DNA of 22,897 nt from Eubacteriales bacterium (GTDB lineage Bacteria; Bacillota_A; Clostridia; Christensenellales; Aristaeellaceae), in the NCBI GenBank assembly GCA_030528845.1, contig JAUMYC010000013.1, positions 1-22,897 on the forward strand, read 5' to 3'. The notes under the pieces were generated by a model. It did no database searches and had not been told where the DNA came from. It worked only from the letters and a program-made list of their open reading frames with translations. Below are positions 7,973 to 15,222 of this stretch, in pieces (the first letter of the stretch is position 1; the number at the start of each line of letters is the position of its first letter). Position numbers and translations under genes: made by a program.

Positions 7973-10174
7973 ATGGCACTGGAAAAGAAACTGCAGGTAC
8001 ACGACCTTCGCATATCGTTCCGCACGATCTCCGGCAAGCTGCAGGCTGTGCGCGATATCAGCTTCGATCTGTATAAGGGCGAGACGCTGGCCATCGTGGG
8101 CGAGTCCGGCTCCGGTAAATCCGTGACCTCCAAGGCGATCCAGGGCATTTTGGCCAACAACGCCATCGTCGAAGGCGGCGAGATCCTCTACGACGGGCAG
8201 GACCTGCTCAAGATCAGCGAGGAAGACTTCTATAAGCTGCGCGGCGACAAGATCGCCATGATCTTCCAGGACCCGCTCTCGAGCCTGAACCCGATCATGC
8301 GCATCGGCAAGCAGCTGACCGAGGCCATGCTGCTCAAGGGCAAGGCGCGCCAGAAGGCGAGCAAGGAGAGCTTCCACAACAAGAGCAAGCTGCTCGAGGA
8401 ATATATGACCGCCGCGAAGCCGGACAAGGCCGAGCGCGTCAAGCAGCTGTGCGAGATCTTCCGCAAGTTTGAAATGCGCCACATCCAGCTCGAGCAGGCC
8501 TACAACGCCGCGCACGAGTCTGCCGAGGAGGCGCTCGTGGAGATCGAAAACGCGCTCTTCCTCATCAGCAAGAACTCCTTCAAGGACGCCGAGGCGACCC
8601 TCAAGCAGATCAGCGAATTTGCGCTGCACTCCGAAAACCCCTATGTCACCGCGGACATGAGCGAGCTCAAGCCCCTTGCGGAAGGGCTGACCTCCGGCGT
8701 GCGCGCGCAGGTCAAGAAGGGCGAATTCGGCGAGACGAAGAAGAAGCTCGAGCGCATGCAGGCGATCCTCGGCAAGGCCGCAGGCAAGGCCAGGCCGGAT
8801 TTCTTCGCCATGGGCTATTATCTGGAGACCTCCGGCCAGCCGGAGAAGACCGGCGAGGCCGCAGCAAACAACGCCTTCTACGCCCAGTATCTCAACGAGC
8901 ATTTCCTGCAGGAATTCTCTGCGCTGGCCGCGGCCGGCGTGGAATGGGCCGACAAAAAGTACAGCGCCAAGCGCGCGGAAGCGATCAAAGAGCTCGACGC
9001 CGCGTTCAAGGAGCTCGGCGGCGCGCCGGCGGAGGATATCGACGAGATCGACGCGGCCAAGCTGGAAGCCGCCTTTGAAAAGGCGGACCTTGCCAAACTG
9101 ACCGAGCAGCTCAAAAAGACCGTCGCGGCTTCGATCGACCCGATCGACATCGTGAAGGATTCCGCCGCGTGCACCTTCGGCGGCTCTCTGAGCGCCTTTG
9201 TGAGCACCTACGGCAACGGCAAGCGCAACAACGGCCGCAAGGAGGCCAAGTATCAGCGTCAGATGGCCAGCTACAACCGCAAGGTCGCCAAGGGCCGCAC
9301 GCTCGATTACAAGATCCCCGAGCCGTCCATCGTCAACCTCGACCTGACGCGCCGCAACATCCTCAGCCTCGTGCGCAACCTTTCCGTGCATTATCAGCAG
9401 CGCCTCGCTGCCGAGCAGCACGCCGACGCGCAGGCCAAGGCGGAGCGCATCATCGAATATCTCAAGGAGAACGCCTCCGGCATGGTCTACAAGATCACCA
9501 AGCAGGCGGCGAAGAACAAGGCGCTCAAGCTGATGGAGGAAGTGGGCATTTCCGAGCCGCGCAAGCGCTATAAGCAGTATCCCTTCGAGTTCTCCGGCGG
9601 CATGCGCCAGCGCATCGTCATCGCCATCGCTCTGGCGGCAGACCCGGACATCCTCATCTGCGACGAGCCGACCACAGCGCTGGACGTGACCATTCAGGCG
9701 CAGATCCTCGAGCTGATCAACAAGCTCAAGCGCGAGCGCAACCTGACCATCATCTTCATCACGCACGATCTGGGCGTCGTGGCCAACATGGCCGACCGCA
9801 TCGGCGTTATGTACGCCGGAAAGATCGTGGAATACGGCACGGCCGAAGAAGTCTTCTACGACCCGCGCCACCCCTATACCTGGGCGCTGCTCTCCTCCAT
9901 GCCCGATCTGGAGACGAAGGAGAAGCTGGAGGCCATCCCCGGCACGCCGCCGGATATGATCTACCCGCCCAAGGGCGACGCCTTTGCCGACCGCAACCGC
10001 TACGCCCTGAAGATCGACTTCGAGGAGCAGCCGCCGCAGTTCCCCGTCTCCGAGACGCACTGGGCCGCGACCTGGCTCCTGCACCCCAATGCGCCCAAGA
10101 TCGACCCGCCCAAGACGGTCACGGACCGCATCGCCAAAATGAAGGCAAGGATGGGAGGGAACGCGAATGTCTAA
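7973..10174 (+). CDS. oppD: ABC importer ATPase, OppD/DppD type, with about 380-residue insertion in the helical domain
   Basis: ATP-hydrolysing subunit, 733 residues against about 330 normally. All nucleotide-binding motifs are intact: Walker A GESGSGKS (43-50), Q-loop IFQDP with Gln99, signature FSGGMRQR (540-547), Walker B ILICDEP with Asp564-Glu565, and H-loop His598. The extra residues, about 131-510, lie between the Q-loop and the signature, inside the helical subdomain. They are rich in Ala, Lys and Glu, look mostly helical and include a very basic patch around 417-445. The C-terminal Oligo_HPY-type tail is present (residues 660-710), but the four Cys that bind an iron-sulfur cluster in many DppD/OppD proteins are replaced by Asp, Asn, Asp and Thr. 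The ATG follows a GAGGGGGG site, and the gene overlaps oppF by eight bases. Confidence 0.93.
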   Translation: MALEKKLQVHDLRISFRTISGKLQAVRDISFDLYKGETLAIVGESGSGKSVTSKAIQGILANNAIVEGGEILYDGQDLLKISEEDFYKLRGDKIAMIFQDPLSSLNPIMRIGKQLTEAMLLKGKARQKASKESFHNKSKLLEEYMTAAKPDKAERVKQLCEIFRKFEMRHIQLEQAYNAAHESAEEALVEIENALFLISKNSFKDAEATLKQISEFALHSENPYVTADMSELKPLAEGLTSGVRAQVKKGEFGETKKKLERMQAILGKAAGKARPDFFAMGYYLETSGQPEKTGEAAANNAFYAQYLNEHFLQEFSALAAAGVEWADKKYSAKRAEAIKELDAAFKELGGAPAEDIDEIDAAKLEAAFEKADLAKLTEQLKKTVAASIDPIDIVKDSAACTFGGSLSAFVSTYGNGKRNNGRKEAKYQRQMASYNRKVAKGRTLDYKIPEPSIVNLDLTRRNILSLVRNLSVHYQQRLAAEQHADAQAKAERIIEYLKENASGMVYKITKQAAKNKALKLMEEVGISEPRKRYKQYPFEFSGGMRQRIVIAIALAADPDILICDEPTTALDVTIQAQILELINKLKRERNLTIIFITHDLGVVANMADRIGVMYAGKIVEYGTAEEVFYDPRHPYTWALLSSMPDLETKEKLEAIPGTPPDMIYPPKGDAFADRNRYALKIDFEEQPPQFPVSETHWAATWLLHPNAPKIDPPKTVTDRIAKMKARMGGNANV

Positions 10175-11351
10175 CACGCAGGAAGTGCTTCTGCGAGTGG
10201 AGCATCTGTGCCAGTATTTCAAGGGCACGAAGGCTGTGGATGACGTCAGCTTCGACGTGAAAAAGGGCGAGGTCTTCGGCCTTGTCGGCGAATCCGGCTG
10301 CGGCAAGACGACCACCGGCCGCTCCATCATCAAGCTCTACGACATTACTTCCGGTAATATTTACTTCAAGGGCAAGCGCATCGCTGCGGGCACCCGCTCC
10401 TACAAGCAGGCCATCGCCTCCGCCCGCGCGGAAATGCGCACGGCAGACCCGGCCCGCAAGGCGCAGCTCAAGGAATTCATCGCGCAGCAGCGCGAGCAGA
10501 TGAAGCAGGCGATCTTTGATCACAAAAACTGCGACAAGCTGCACAGCAAGGACCTCGCGGCGGATGTGGAAGCGAAATATCAGCCGCTGCTGGCCGCTGC
10601 CTCGGGCGAGCAGCTCGAAAAGCTGAAAAAGCAGTATGCCTACGACCTGAACATCGCCAAGAAGCAGCGCTACATCACCCAGATCCAGATGATCTTTCAG
10701 GATCCGACCGCGTCTCTCGACCCGCGCATGACGGTGTACGAGATCATCGCCGAGGGCCTGATCATCCGCGGCGAAACGGACAAGAAGGTCATCGACGAAA
10801 AGGTGTACGGCGTTTTGGAGACCGTCGGCCTCGTGCGCGAGCATGCCACGCGCTATCCGCACGAATTCTCCGGCGGCCAGAAGCAGCGCATCGGCGTTGC
10901 GCGCGCCGTGGTCATGAACCCGGAGCTTATCATCGCCGACGAGCCCGTTTCCGCGCTGGACGTGTCCATTCAGGCGCAGGTCATCAACCTGCTCAACGAG
11001 CTGCGGCACAAGCTGGGGCTGACGATCCTGTTCATCGCGCATGACCTCTCCGTCGTGAAATACTTCTCCGACCGCATCGGCGTGATGTATTTCGGCAAGC
11101 TGGTGGAGCTGGCCACGTCCGACGAGCTCTTTGCCAACCCGCTGCATCCCTACACCGCGTCGCTGCTCTCGGCCATCCCGCTGCCGGACCCGGTCTACGA
11201 AAAGCAGCGCGTGCGCATCAAGTACGATCCGCTCTCCGCGCATGATTATTCCAAGGACGCCCCCACGATGCGCGAGGTCTCCCCGGGCCATTTCGTGCAG
11301 TGCAACGAGGCGGAATACAAAGCCTACCGCAAAAAGCTGGGCCTGAACTGA
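10167..11351 (+). CDS. oppF: ABC importer ATPase, OppF/DppF type, with insertion before the Q-loop
   Basis: Second ATPase of the importer, pairing with OppD. It has 394 residues against about 310-335 usually. Motifs are Walker A GESGCGKT (41-48), Q-loop QMIFQDP with Gln178, signature FSGGQKQR (234-241), Walker B IIADEP with Asp258-Glu259 and H-loop His292. The segment at about 72-168, between FKGKR and the Q-loop strand, is a charged, Ala/Lys/Gln-rich helical stretch of about 95 residues where ordinary members have about 15-20. The C-terminus ends with the clostridial-type MREVSPGHFVQCNEAEYKAYRKK. The start has GGGAGGGAACGCG upstream inside oppD. The insertion site differs from that in OppD, so the two insertions arose separately or have separate jobs. 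Confidence 0.93.
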   Translation: MSNTQEVLLRVEHLCQYFKGTKAVDDVSFDVKKGEVFGLVGESGCGKTTTGRSIIKLYDITSGNIYFKGKRIAAGTRSYKQAIASARAEMRTADPARKAQLKEFIAQQREQMKQAIFDHKNCDKLHSKDLAADVEAKYQPLLAAASGEQLEKLKKQYAYDLNIAKKQRYITQIQMIFQDPTASLDPRMTVYEIIAEGLIIRGETDKKVIDEKVYGVLETVGLVREHATRYPHEFSGGQKQRIGVARAVVMNPELIIADEPVSALDVSIQAQVINLLNELRHKLGLTILFIAHDLSVVKYFSDRIGVMYFGKLVELATSDELFANPLHPYTASLLSAIPLPDPVYEKQRVRIKYDPLSAHDYSKDAPTMREVSPGHFVQCNEAEYKAYRKKLGLN

Positions 11352-11363
11352 GAAATGGCATAG

Positions 11364-11397
11364 AAAAGAGCCACGGGCGCGCGCCTGTGGCTCTTTT
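11364..11397 (+). terminator. Intrinsic terminator after oppF
   Basis: AAAAGAGCCAC pairs with GTGGCTCTTTT (11 bp), extended by one G-T pair and three G-C pairs around a GCGC loop, with the T-run forming the stem end. It begins 13 bases after the oppF stop. The next gene's ribosome-binding site starts four bases later and no promoter is visible between, so some read-through or a promoter inside oppF is likely. Confidence 0.8.
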
Positions 11398-11416
11398 GCA
11401 AAGGAGAGAGGGAACA

Positions 11417-11836
11417 ATGGAACATAAATGGCGAACGAGGCTTCTGCAATACGGCATCACGCTGGCGGTCGGCCTGCTCATCGCGGGGCTGGTGGCGTGC
11501 TATCGCGGCTTTGCCTTCGGCGCAGACGCCGCCTGGAACATGCGCTATCTGAGCGACGGCTGCTTTGTCTCGACGGTGCTGCTGTGCGGCGTGGGCGGGC
11601 TGGTGCTCATCTCCACGGCGACGGATTTTTTCGACATGATCAGCTATGGCTTCAAGAGCCTTCTGGTGCTCTTTACACCGCTGCGCAAGCCCTCCGAGCA
11701 CCAGAGCTTTTTCGACTATAAGACCGAGCGCGCGGCGCGGCGCACGAAGGCGGAGCCGTTTCTGCTGGCGGTCGGGCTGGTGTTTCTGGCCGCGTCGTTT
11801 GCCTTTCTGGGGCTGTATTATGCCCTGCTGGGCTGA
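11417..11836 (+). CDS. Small integral membrane protein, DUF3899-like
   Basis: 139 residues with three predicted membrane segments: about 10-28, 49-68 and 115-136. A conserved-looking FFDMISYGFKSL sequence at 71-82 follows the second segment, and a basic cytoplasmic stretch (FFDYKTERAARRTK) precedes the third. This arrangement and the F-D-x-x-S/G-Y-G-F core match my recollection of the DUF3899 family, whose function is not known. The ATG at 11417 is preceded by AAGGAGAGAGG, which rules out the longer upstream frame that would begin inside oppF and cross the terminator. The following gene starts 11 bases after this stop, so the two are probably co-transcribed. Confidence 0.75.
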   Translation: MEHKWRTRLLQYGITLAVGLLIAGLVACYRGFAFGADAAWNMRYLSDGCFVSTVLLCGVGGLVLISTATDFFDMISYGFKSLLVLFTPLRKPSEHQSFFDYKTERAARRTKAEPFLLAVGLVFLAASFAFLGLYYALLG

Positions 11837-11847
11837 GGGGCGGCGCT

Positions 11848-12195
11848 ATGAAGGAATTTGACGGCGCATTCTGGGCGGCGCTGGACGCGCTGCTGGCAAG
11901 CTCGCAGGTCGTGATCGACCGGCCGAAGGGCACGGCGCACCCGCGATATCCCGATTTTTTCTACCCCGTGGATTACGGCTATCTCAAGGACACCTCCTCG
12001 ATGGACGGCGGCGGCATCGATGTATGGCGCGGCAGCGCGGGGACGGGGATCGACGCGATCCTGTGTACGGTCGACCTGCTCAAGAGAGATTCGGAGATTA
12101 AGCTGCTGATCGGCTGTACGGAGGAGGAAAAGGCGCTGGTCTACGCGGCGCAGAACGACTCGGAATACATGAAATGCGTGCTGATCCGCCGCTGA
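11848..12195 (+). CDS. Short inorganic pyrophosphatase-like protein
   Basis: 115 residues, against about 170-180 for a bacterial family I pyrophosphatase. Segments matching the family are FYPVDYGYL (38-46) and MDGGGIDVW (52-60), with Asp53 and Asp58 matching two metal-binding aspartates; DRPKGT and HPRYPD lie before them. Compared with the E. coli enzyme, the middle aspartate of the D-G-D-P-V-D motif is Gly55, and the region with the fourth metal-binding aspartate is missing or shortened. The family resemblance is clear, but full pyrophosphate hydrolysis is uncertain, and binding or cleavage of another phosphorylated ligand is possible. The start has a GAGGGGCGG sequence just upstream and the gene ends before a bidirectional terminator. 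Confidence 0.8.
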   Translation: MKEFDGAFWAALDALLASSQVVIDRPKGTAHPRYPDFFYPVDYGYLKDTSSMDGGGIDVWRGSAGTGIDAILCTVDLLKRDSEIKLLIGCTEEEKALVYAAQNDSEYMKCVLIRR

Positions 12196-12205
12196 ATACA
12201 AAAGA

Positions 12206-12253
12206 AACGCTCCGGCGCGGGAGGAATTTCCCGGCTCGGAGCGTTGTTTTTTT
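12206..12253. terminator. Bidirectional intrinsic terminator between convergent genes
   Basis: AACGCTCCG (12206-12214) pairs with CGGAGCGTT (12237-12245), with an inner CGGGA/TCCCG helix (12218-12222 with 12229-12233). A run of seven T follows on the plus strand (12247-12253) and TTTCTTTT follows on the minus strand, so it can end both the pyrophosphatase-like and the AI-2E family transcripts. Confidence 0.88.
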
Positions 12254-12254
12254 G

Positions 12255-13409
12255 TCAGAGGGTGAGGGATTCGCGGCTGCGCATGTCCTCACGCAGGAGC
12301 TGATAGGCCGCCGCAGCGATGGGCACGCCGATGAGCATGCCGGCGATGCCCAGCAGGCCGCCGCCGATCGTGACCGCCGCGAGCACCCACACGCCCGGCA
12401 GGCCGATGGACTGGCCCACGACGCGCGGGAAGATGAGGTTGCCCTCAAGCTGCTGCAGGATGACAAGATAGACCAGAAAGAGCAGCGCCTGCAGCGGGGA
12501 GACGGTGAAGATCATAAACGCGCCCACGATGGCGCCGATATACGCGCCGGCCACGGGGATGAGCGCCGTGCAGCCCACGAGCACGGAGACCATCGGCGCA
12601 TAGGGGAAATGGAAGGCGAGCATACCCACAAAGCAGAGCAGGCCGAGGATCACTGCCTCGAGGCATTGCCCGGAGATGTAGGAATGGAAGGCGCGGTTGA
12701 TGGTGGAAAGGATGTGGAGGGTCTTCTGCGTGCGCGCCTCGCCGAGATAGACCTTCATCAGCCGCTTGAACTGGCGCAGGAGCTTGTCCTTGCAGGCGAG
12801 GAGATAGACCGAGAAGACGATGCAGATGAAGACGGTGATGAGCGTGGACGCGACGGAGGACATGACGACGAACGCGCCGTTCATGATATCGCCGAGGCTG
12901 TCCATGGCCAAGTCGAGCGCCTTTTCCAGCGCGCTGGCCCAGTCCCAATTCAGGGGCTCGGAGCGCAGATTGTATTTGAGCAGCAGCTCCTGATCGAGCC
13001 ATGTGAGCGCCGAGGTGATCGCGTCGGGCAGCTGGTCGATCAGGATCGCCAGCGCGGCGACGAGCTCCGGCAGCACGATCTGAAAGAGGACGGTGATGCC
13101 GGCGACCACGCTGACATAGGCCAGCGTGAGGCAGACGGGCCTGCGGATCTTTTCGATCCACCTGCACTTTGCGGGGGCGCTCTTGCCCTTCGCGCGCAGG
13201 CGGCGCACGATGTCCGGCGGGAAGTTGCGCTCATAGAAGCACATGAGGATATTGACGACATAGGCGGCGATGCAGCCCGCGATCAGCGGAACGGCCGCGC
13301 CGGCCGCCGTGGAGAGCATGGCGGTGAAATCGCCCCAGTAATGCGTGATCAGATAGACCAGAACGATCGTCACGCCCGCGCGGATGCAGGTCTTCCAATC
13401 CAGCTTCAT
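12255..13409 (-). CDS. AI-2E family transporter (PF01594-type permease)
   Basis: 384-residue polytopic membrane protein. The N-terminal hydrophobic segments are MKLDWKTCIRAGVTIVLVYL onward and AAVPLIAGCIAAYVVNIL. A long soluble stretch with amphipathic helices (LPDAITSALTWLDQ) follows, then four or more membrane segments. The family hallmark near the C-terminus is LQQLEGNLIFPRVVGQSIGL followed by a GGGLLGIAGMLIGVPIAAA segment. Members export varied small molecules or ions, so autoinducer-2 transport should not be assumed. The start at 13409 is supported by CGAGGAGG seven bases upstream; a longer frame from 13508 would include the promoter and is rejected. It is a single-gene unit on the minus strand with its own promoter and terminator. 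Confidence 0.9.
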   Translation of the reverse strand: MKLDWKTCIRAGVTIVLVYLITHYWGDFTAMLSTAAGAAVPLIAGCIAAYVVNILMCFYERNFPPDIVRRLRAKGKSAPAKCRWIEKIRRPVCLTLAYVSVVAGITVLFQIVLPELVAALAILIDQLPDAITSALTWLDQELLLKYNLRSEPLNWDWASALEKALDLAMDSLGDIMNGAFVVMSSVASTLITVFICIVFSVYLLACKDKLLRQFKRLMKVYLGEARTQKTLHILSTINRAFHSYISGQCLEAVILGLLCFVGMLAFHFPYAPMVSVLVGCTALIPVAGAYIGAIVGAFMIFTVSPLQALLFLVYLVILQQLEGNLIFPRVVGQSIGLPGVWVLAAVTIGGGLLGIAGMLIGVPIAAAAYQLLREDMRSRESLTL

Positions 13410-13442
13410 ATGCGTCCTCCTCGGCAGAAATTTCCAACTACT

Positions 13443-13451
13443 ATAATACCA
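13443..13451 (-). promoter_or_regulatory. Extended -10 promoter of the AI-2E family transporter gene
   Basis: TGGTATTAT on the minus strand provides a TGn motif joined to a TATTAT -10 hexamer, 33 bases upstream of the start codon. The -35 region (TGTTCA) is weak, as is usual for extended -10 promoters. Confidence 0.5.
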
Positions 13452-13505
13452 TGCTTTTGCGCGGCTGAACAGCGCGGCGATGCAGAATAATTGTGACGTT
13501 TTGCG

Positions 13506-13550
13506 CAAAAATAGCGCCCTCCGGCTCCTGATTGCAGAGCGGAGGGCGCT
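13506..13550 (-). terminator. Terminator of the dlt-like operon
   Basis: On the minus strand AGCGCCCTCCG and CGGAGGGCGCT form an 11-bp perfect stem around a 16-base loop, followed by ATTTTTG. It starts 12 bases after the stop of the last operon gene. Confidence 0.82.
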
Positions 13551-13561
13551 TCCGCGCGGCG

Positions 13562-14077
13562 TTATTGGGCGCTCGCGCGGATGCTCTCGTAGAGGATGGA
13601 GGTCACGAAGCCCTCGGCGTCATAGAGGAAGGAGAGCGCGCAGCCGCCCTTTTCGAAGGTGAGGGAGGCATCGGCCGTGCGGGTCGGCTCGCCGTAGAGG
13701 GCGAGGATCTCATCGGTGTGCATGCCGATGTACGCGCCTTCGCCGGTAGTGAGGGCGTCGTCCGTCAGATAGATGCTCAGGATCAGGTCTTTGCCCTGCT
13801 CGGGGTAGGTATTGACGACCAGAGAGGGGAAGGTGTAGACCTTGTCCATGCCCTGAAACGCGCAGGAGGGGGACTCAAAGAAGCTCAGCGGATCGCCCAG
13901 CGGCGCGAGGGCGACGGCGGCGTCCAGATCCACGCCCAGCAGCGCCTCGCCCGGCTCCTCAGCCGAAAAGAGCGGCACGGGGAGAAGGTAGGTCTCGACG
14001 GGCCGGGCGTCCTGCTCCGCCGCGGCGCACGCGCAGCACAGCAGCAGCGCGCAGAAGATGGAAAGCAGTTGTCTCAT
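13562..14077 (-). CDS. Small exported protein with two BamE/BLIP-like units, last gene of dlt-like operon
   Basis: 171 residues, function unknown. Residues 1-20 are a signal peptide (MRQLLSIFCALLLCCACAAA then EQD). Cleavage after Ala20 seems likely, although the Cys cluster at 14, 15 and 17 leaves a lipoprotein possible. The mature part shows two related units: GVDLDAAVALAPLGDP (48-63) leading into strands PSCAFQGMDKVYTFPSLVVN, and IGMHTDEILALYGEPT (117-132) leading into strands ending FVTSILYES. A helix, then G-x-P, then antiparallel strands is the pattern of SmpA/BamE and BLIP-like folds, which often bind proteins or ligands. The start has CGGAGG upstream; the longer frame from 14137 overlaps the previous gene and is rejected. 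It lies 57 bases after the SGNH-like gene, so an accessory role in surface modification is plausible. Confidence 0.8.
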   Translation of the reverse strand: MRQLLSIFCALLLCCACAAAEQDARPVETYLLPVPLFSAEEPGEALLGVDLDAAVALAPLGDPLSFFESPSCAFQGMDKVYTFPSLVVNTYPEQGKDLILSIYLTDDALTTGEGAYIGMHTDEILALYGEPTRTADASLTFEKGGCALSFLYDAEGFVTSILYESIRASAQ

Positions 14078-14133
14078 AGGGCGTGTTCCTCCGGTGTTTG
14101 TTTTTGTTTGGACGAAGCAGCAGCGCGGTTGGT

Positions 14134-15207
14134 TCAATTTGTCAGCGCGTTTGCGCCGAAGCTGACGAGCGTTCCGTAGGTTTCGATCTCATAGAGCTGC
14201 TGCGCGTATTCGGCCTCGTAGGCCGCCGTCTTCTCTGCCCACAGGGCGGAAACGGCCTCGTCGCCGCGGTAGTCGGTCAGGTCGAAGCGCTCCTTGAGCC
14301 ATGCGCCGAAATAGCGCGAGAGCTTCTCCGCGCCCTGCTTGTTCAGATGCAGGCCGCCGTCGTAGGTGTCCTGCGTCATGTCCAGACCGATCTGCTGCTG
14401 CAGGGGGATGAAGTTGACGTACTGCAGGCCGTTCTCCTGCGCAAAGCGGACGATCTGCTCGTCCCACTGCGCGTACCAGTGCGGGTATTCCGTGGGGGCC
14501 TTGACGAGCACGAGCGCCACGCCCTTTTCCTTGCAGAGGTCGGCCATTTTTTGCAGATAGCCCATGGCCTTGTCGCCGAGGGTATAGTCCGCCAGCGGCA
14601 TCGCGGGCGGGAAGCCTGTCTGCGGCTTTACGTCCGCGCGCATGGAATAGCCGCTGTGCGTGACGAGCTCTTTGGAGAAGAGGTGGACGAAGTCGTCCCG
14701 GGTGAGCTCGGCCCAGCGGGAGTGATAGCGCAGGATGGGGAAGAGATAGTCCAGAAAATGCTCCTCGGGCGTCATAGAGGCGAGGATGCAGCGCGCCTTG
14801 GAGCCGCTCCAGCGCATGCCGTCGATGTTCATGCGGTTGTAGGCCTCGCTCTGCGGCTTGTTGTACTTCAGTGCCAGCACGTTGTACACCACGACGCGGG
14901 GCGTTTCATAGCGCAGCGCGTCCTCGAGGAGATAATAGGAATGCCACGCCAGCTGCTGCGGGCCGCCGCGCAGATAGGAAGAAATGCCGTATTCCTGAAA
15001 GAGCGTGACGGGCGAGAAGCTCTCATAGATCTCGCAGTCGCCCACCATCAGCACTTCGTGCGGGGCCTCGTCGCGGTAATATTCTTCTGTCATGCTGCCT
15101 TCGATGACGCCGCTTTGATACTTCGGCATGAGCAGCCGCTGCAAAAGCGCGAGCGCGCCGACAGCTAGGGCCGCGCAGACGAGGGCGGCGAGAGTGCGTC
15201 TGTTCAT
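14134..15207 (-). CDS. SGNH/GDSL hydrolase-like, DltD-position protein with Cys in the nucleophile site
   Basis: 357 residues. The N-terminal segment 4-27 is a hydrophobic anchor, placing the rest outside the cell. The SGNH fold is suggested by LMVGDCEIYESFSP (53-66) as block I, where the usual nucleophile Ser is Cys58, and by DGGLHLNKQGAEK (283-295) as block V, giving Asp283 and His287. In between, AWHSYYLLEDALRYETPRVVVYNV and ALVLVKAPTEYPHWYAQW fit the fold's alternating strands and helices. Its position after an MBOAT gene matches DltD or the AlgX/AlgJ type acetylation proteins, which complete acyl transfer to a polymer on the outer face. GGAGG eight to ten bases upstream fixes the start. 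A thioester on Cys58 is possible but inferred. Confidence 0.82.
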   Translation of the reverse strand: MNRRTLAALVCAALAVGALALLQRLLMPKYQSGVIEGSMTEEYYRDEAPHEVLMVGDCEIYESFSPVTLFQEYGISSYLRGGPQQLAWHSYYLLEDALRYETPRVVVYNVLALKYNKPQSEAYNRMNIDGMRWSGSKARCILASMTPEEHFLDYLFPILRYHSRWAELTRDDFVHLFSKELVTHSGYSMRADVKPQTGFPPAMPLADYTLGDKAMGYLQKMADLCKEKGVALVLVKAPTEYPHWYAQWDEQIVRFAQENGLQYVNFIPLQQQIGLDMTQDTYDGGLHLNKQGAEKLSRYFGAWLKERFDLTDYRGDEAVSALWAEKTAAYEAEYAQQLYEIETYGTLVSFGANALTN

Positions 15208-15222
15208 TTGTGCCGTCCTCCG

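Noticed and set aside
7943..10333. Long minus-strand open frame (796 codons) opposite oppD
   Set aside because: It lies antisense to a gene with complete ATPase motifs. Its composition is the typical Ala/Arg/His/Leu-rich shadow of a GC-rich codon pattern, and it shows no domain or good ribosome-binding site.
12174..13490. Plus-strand open frame of 438 codons opposite the AI-2E family gene
   Set aside because: It crosses the bidirectional terminator and is rich in Asp, Arg, His and Glu without any recognisable domain.
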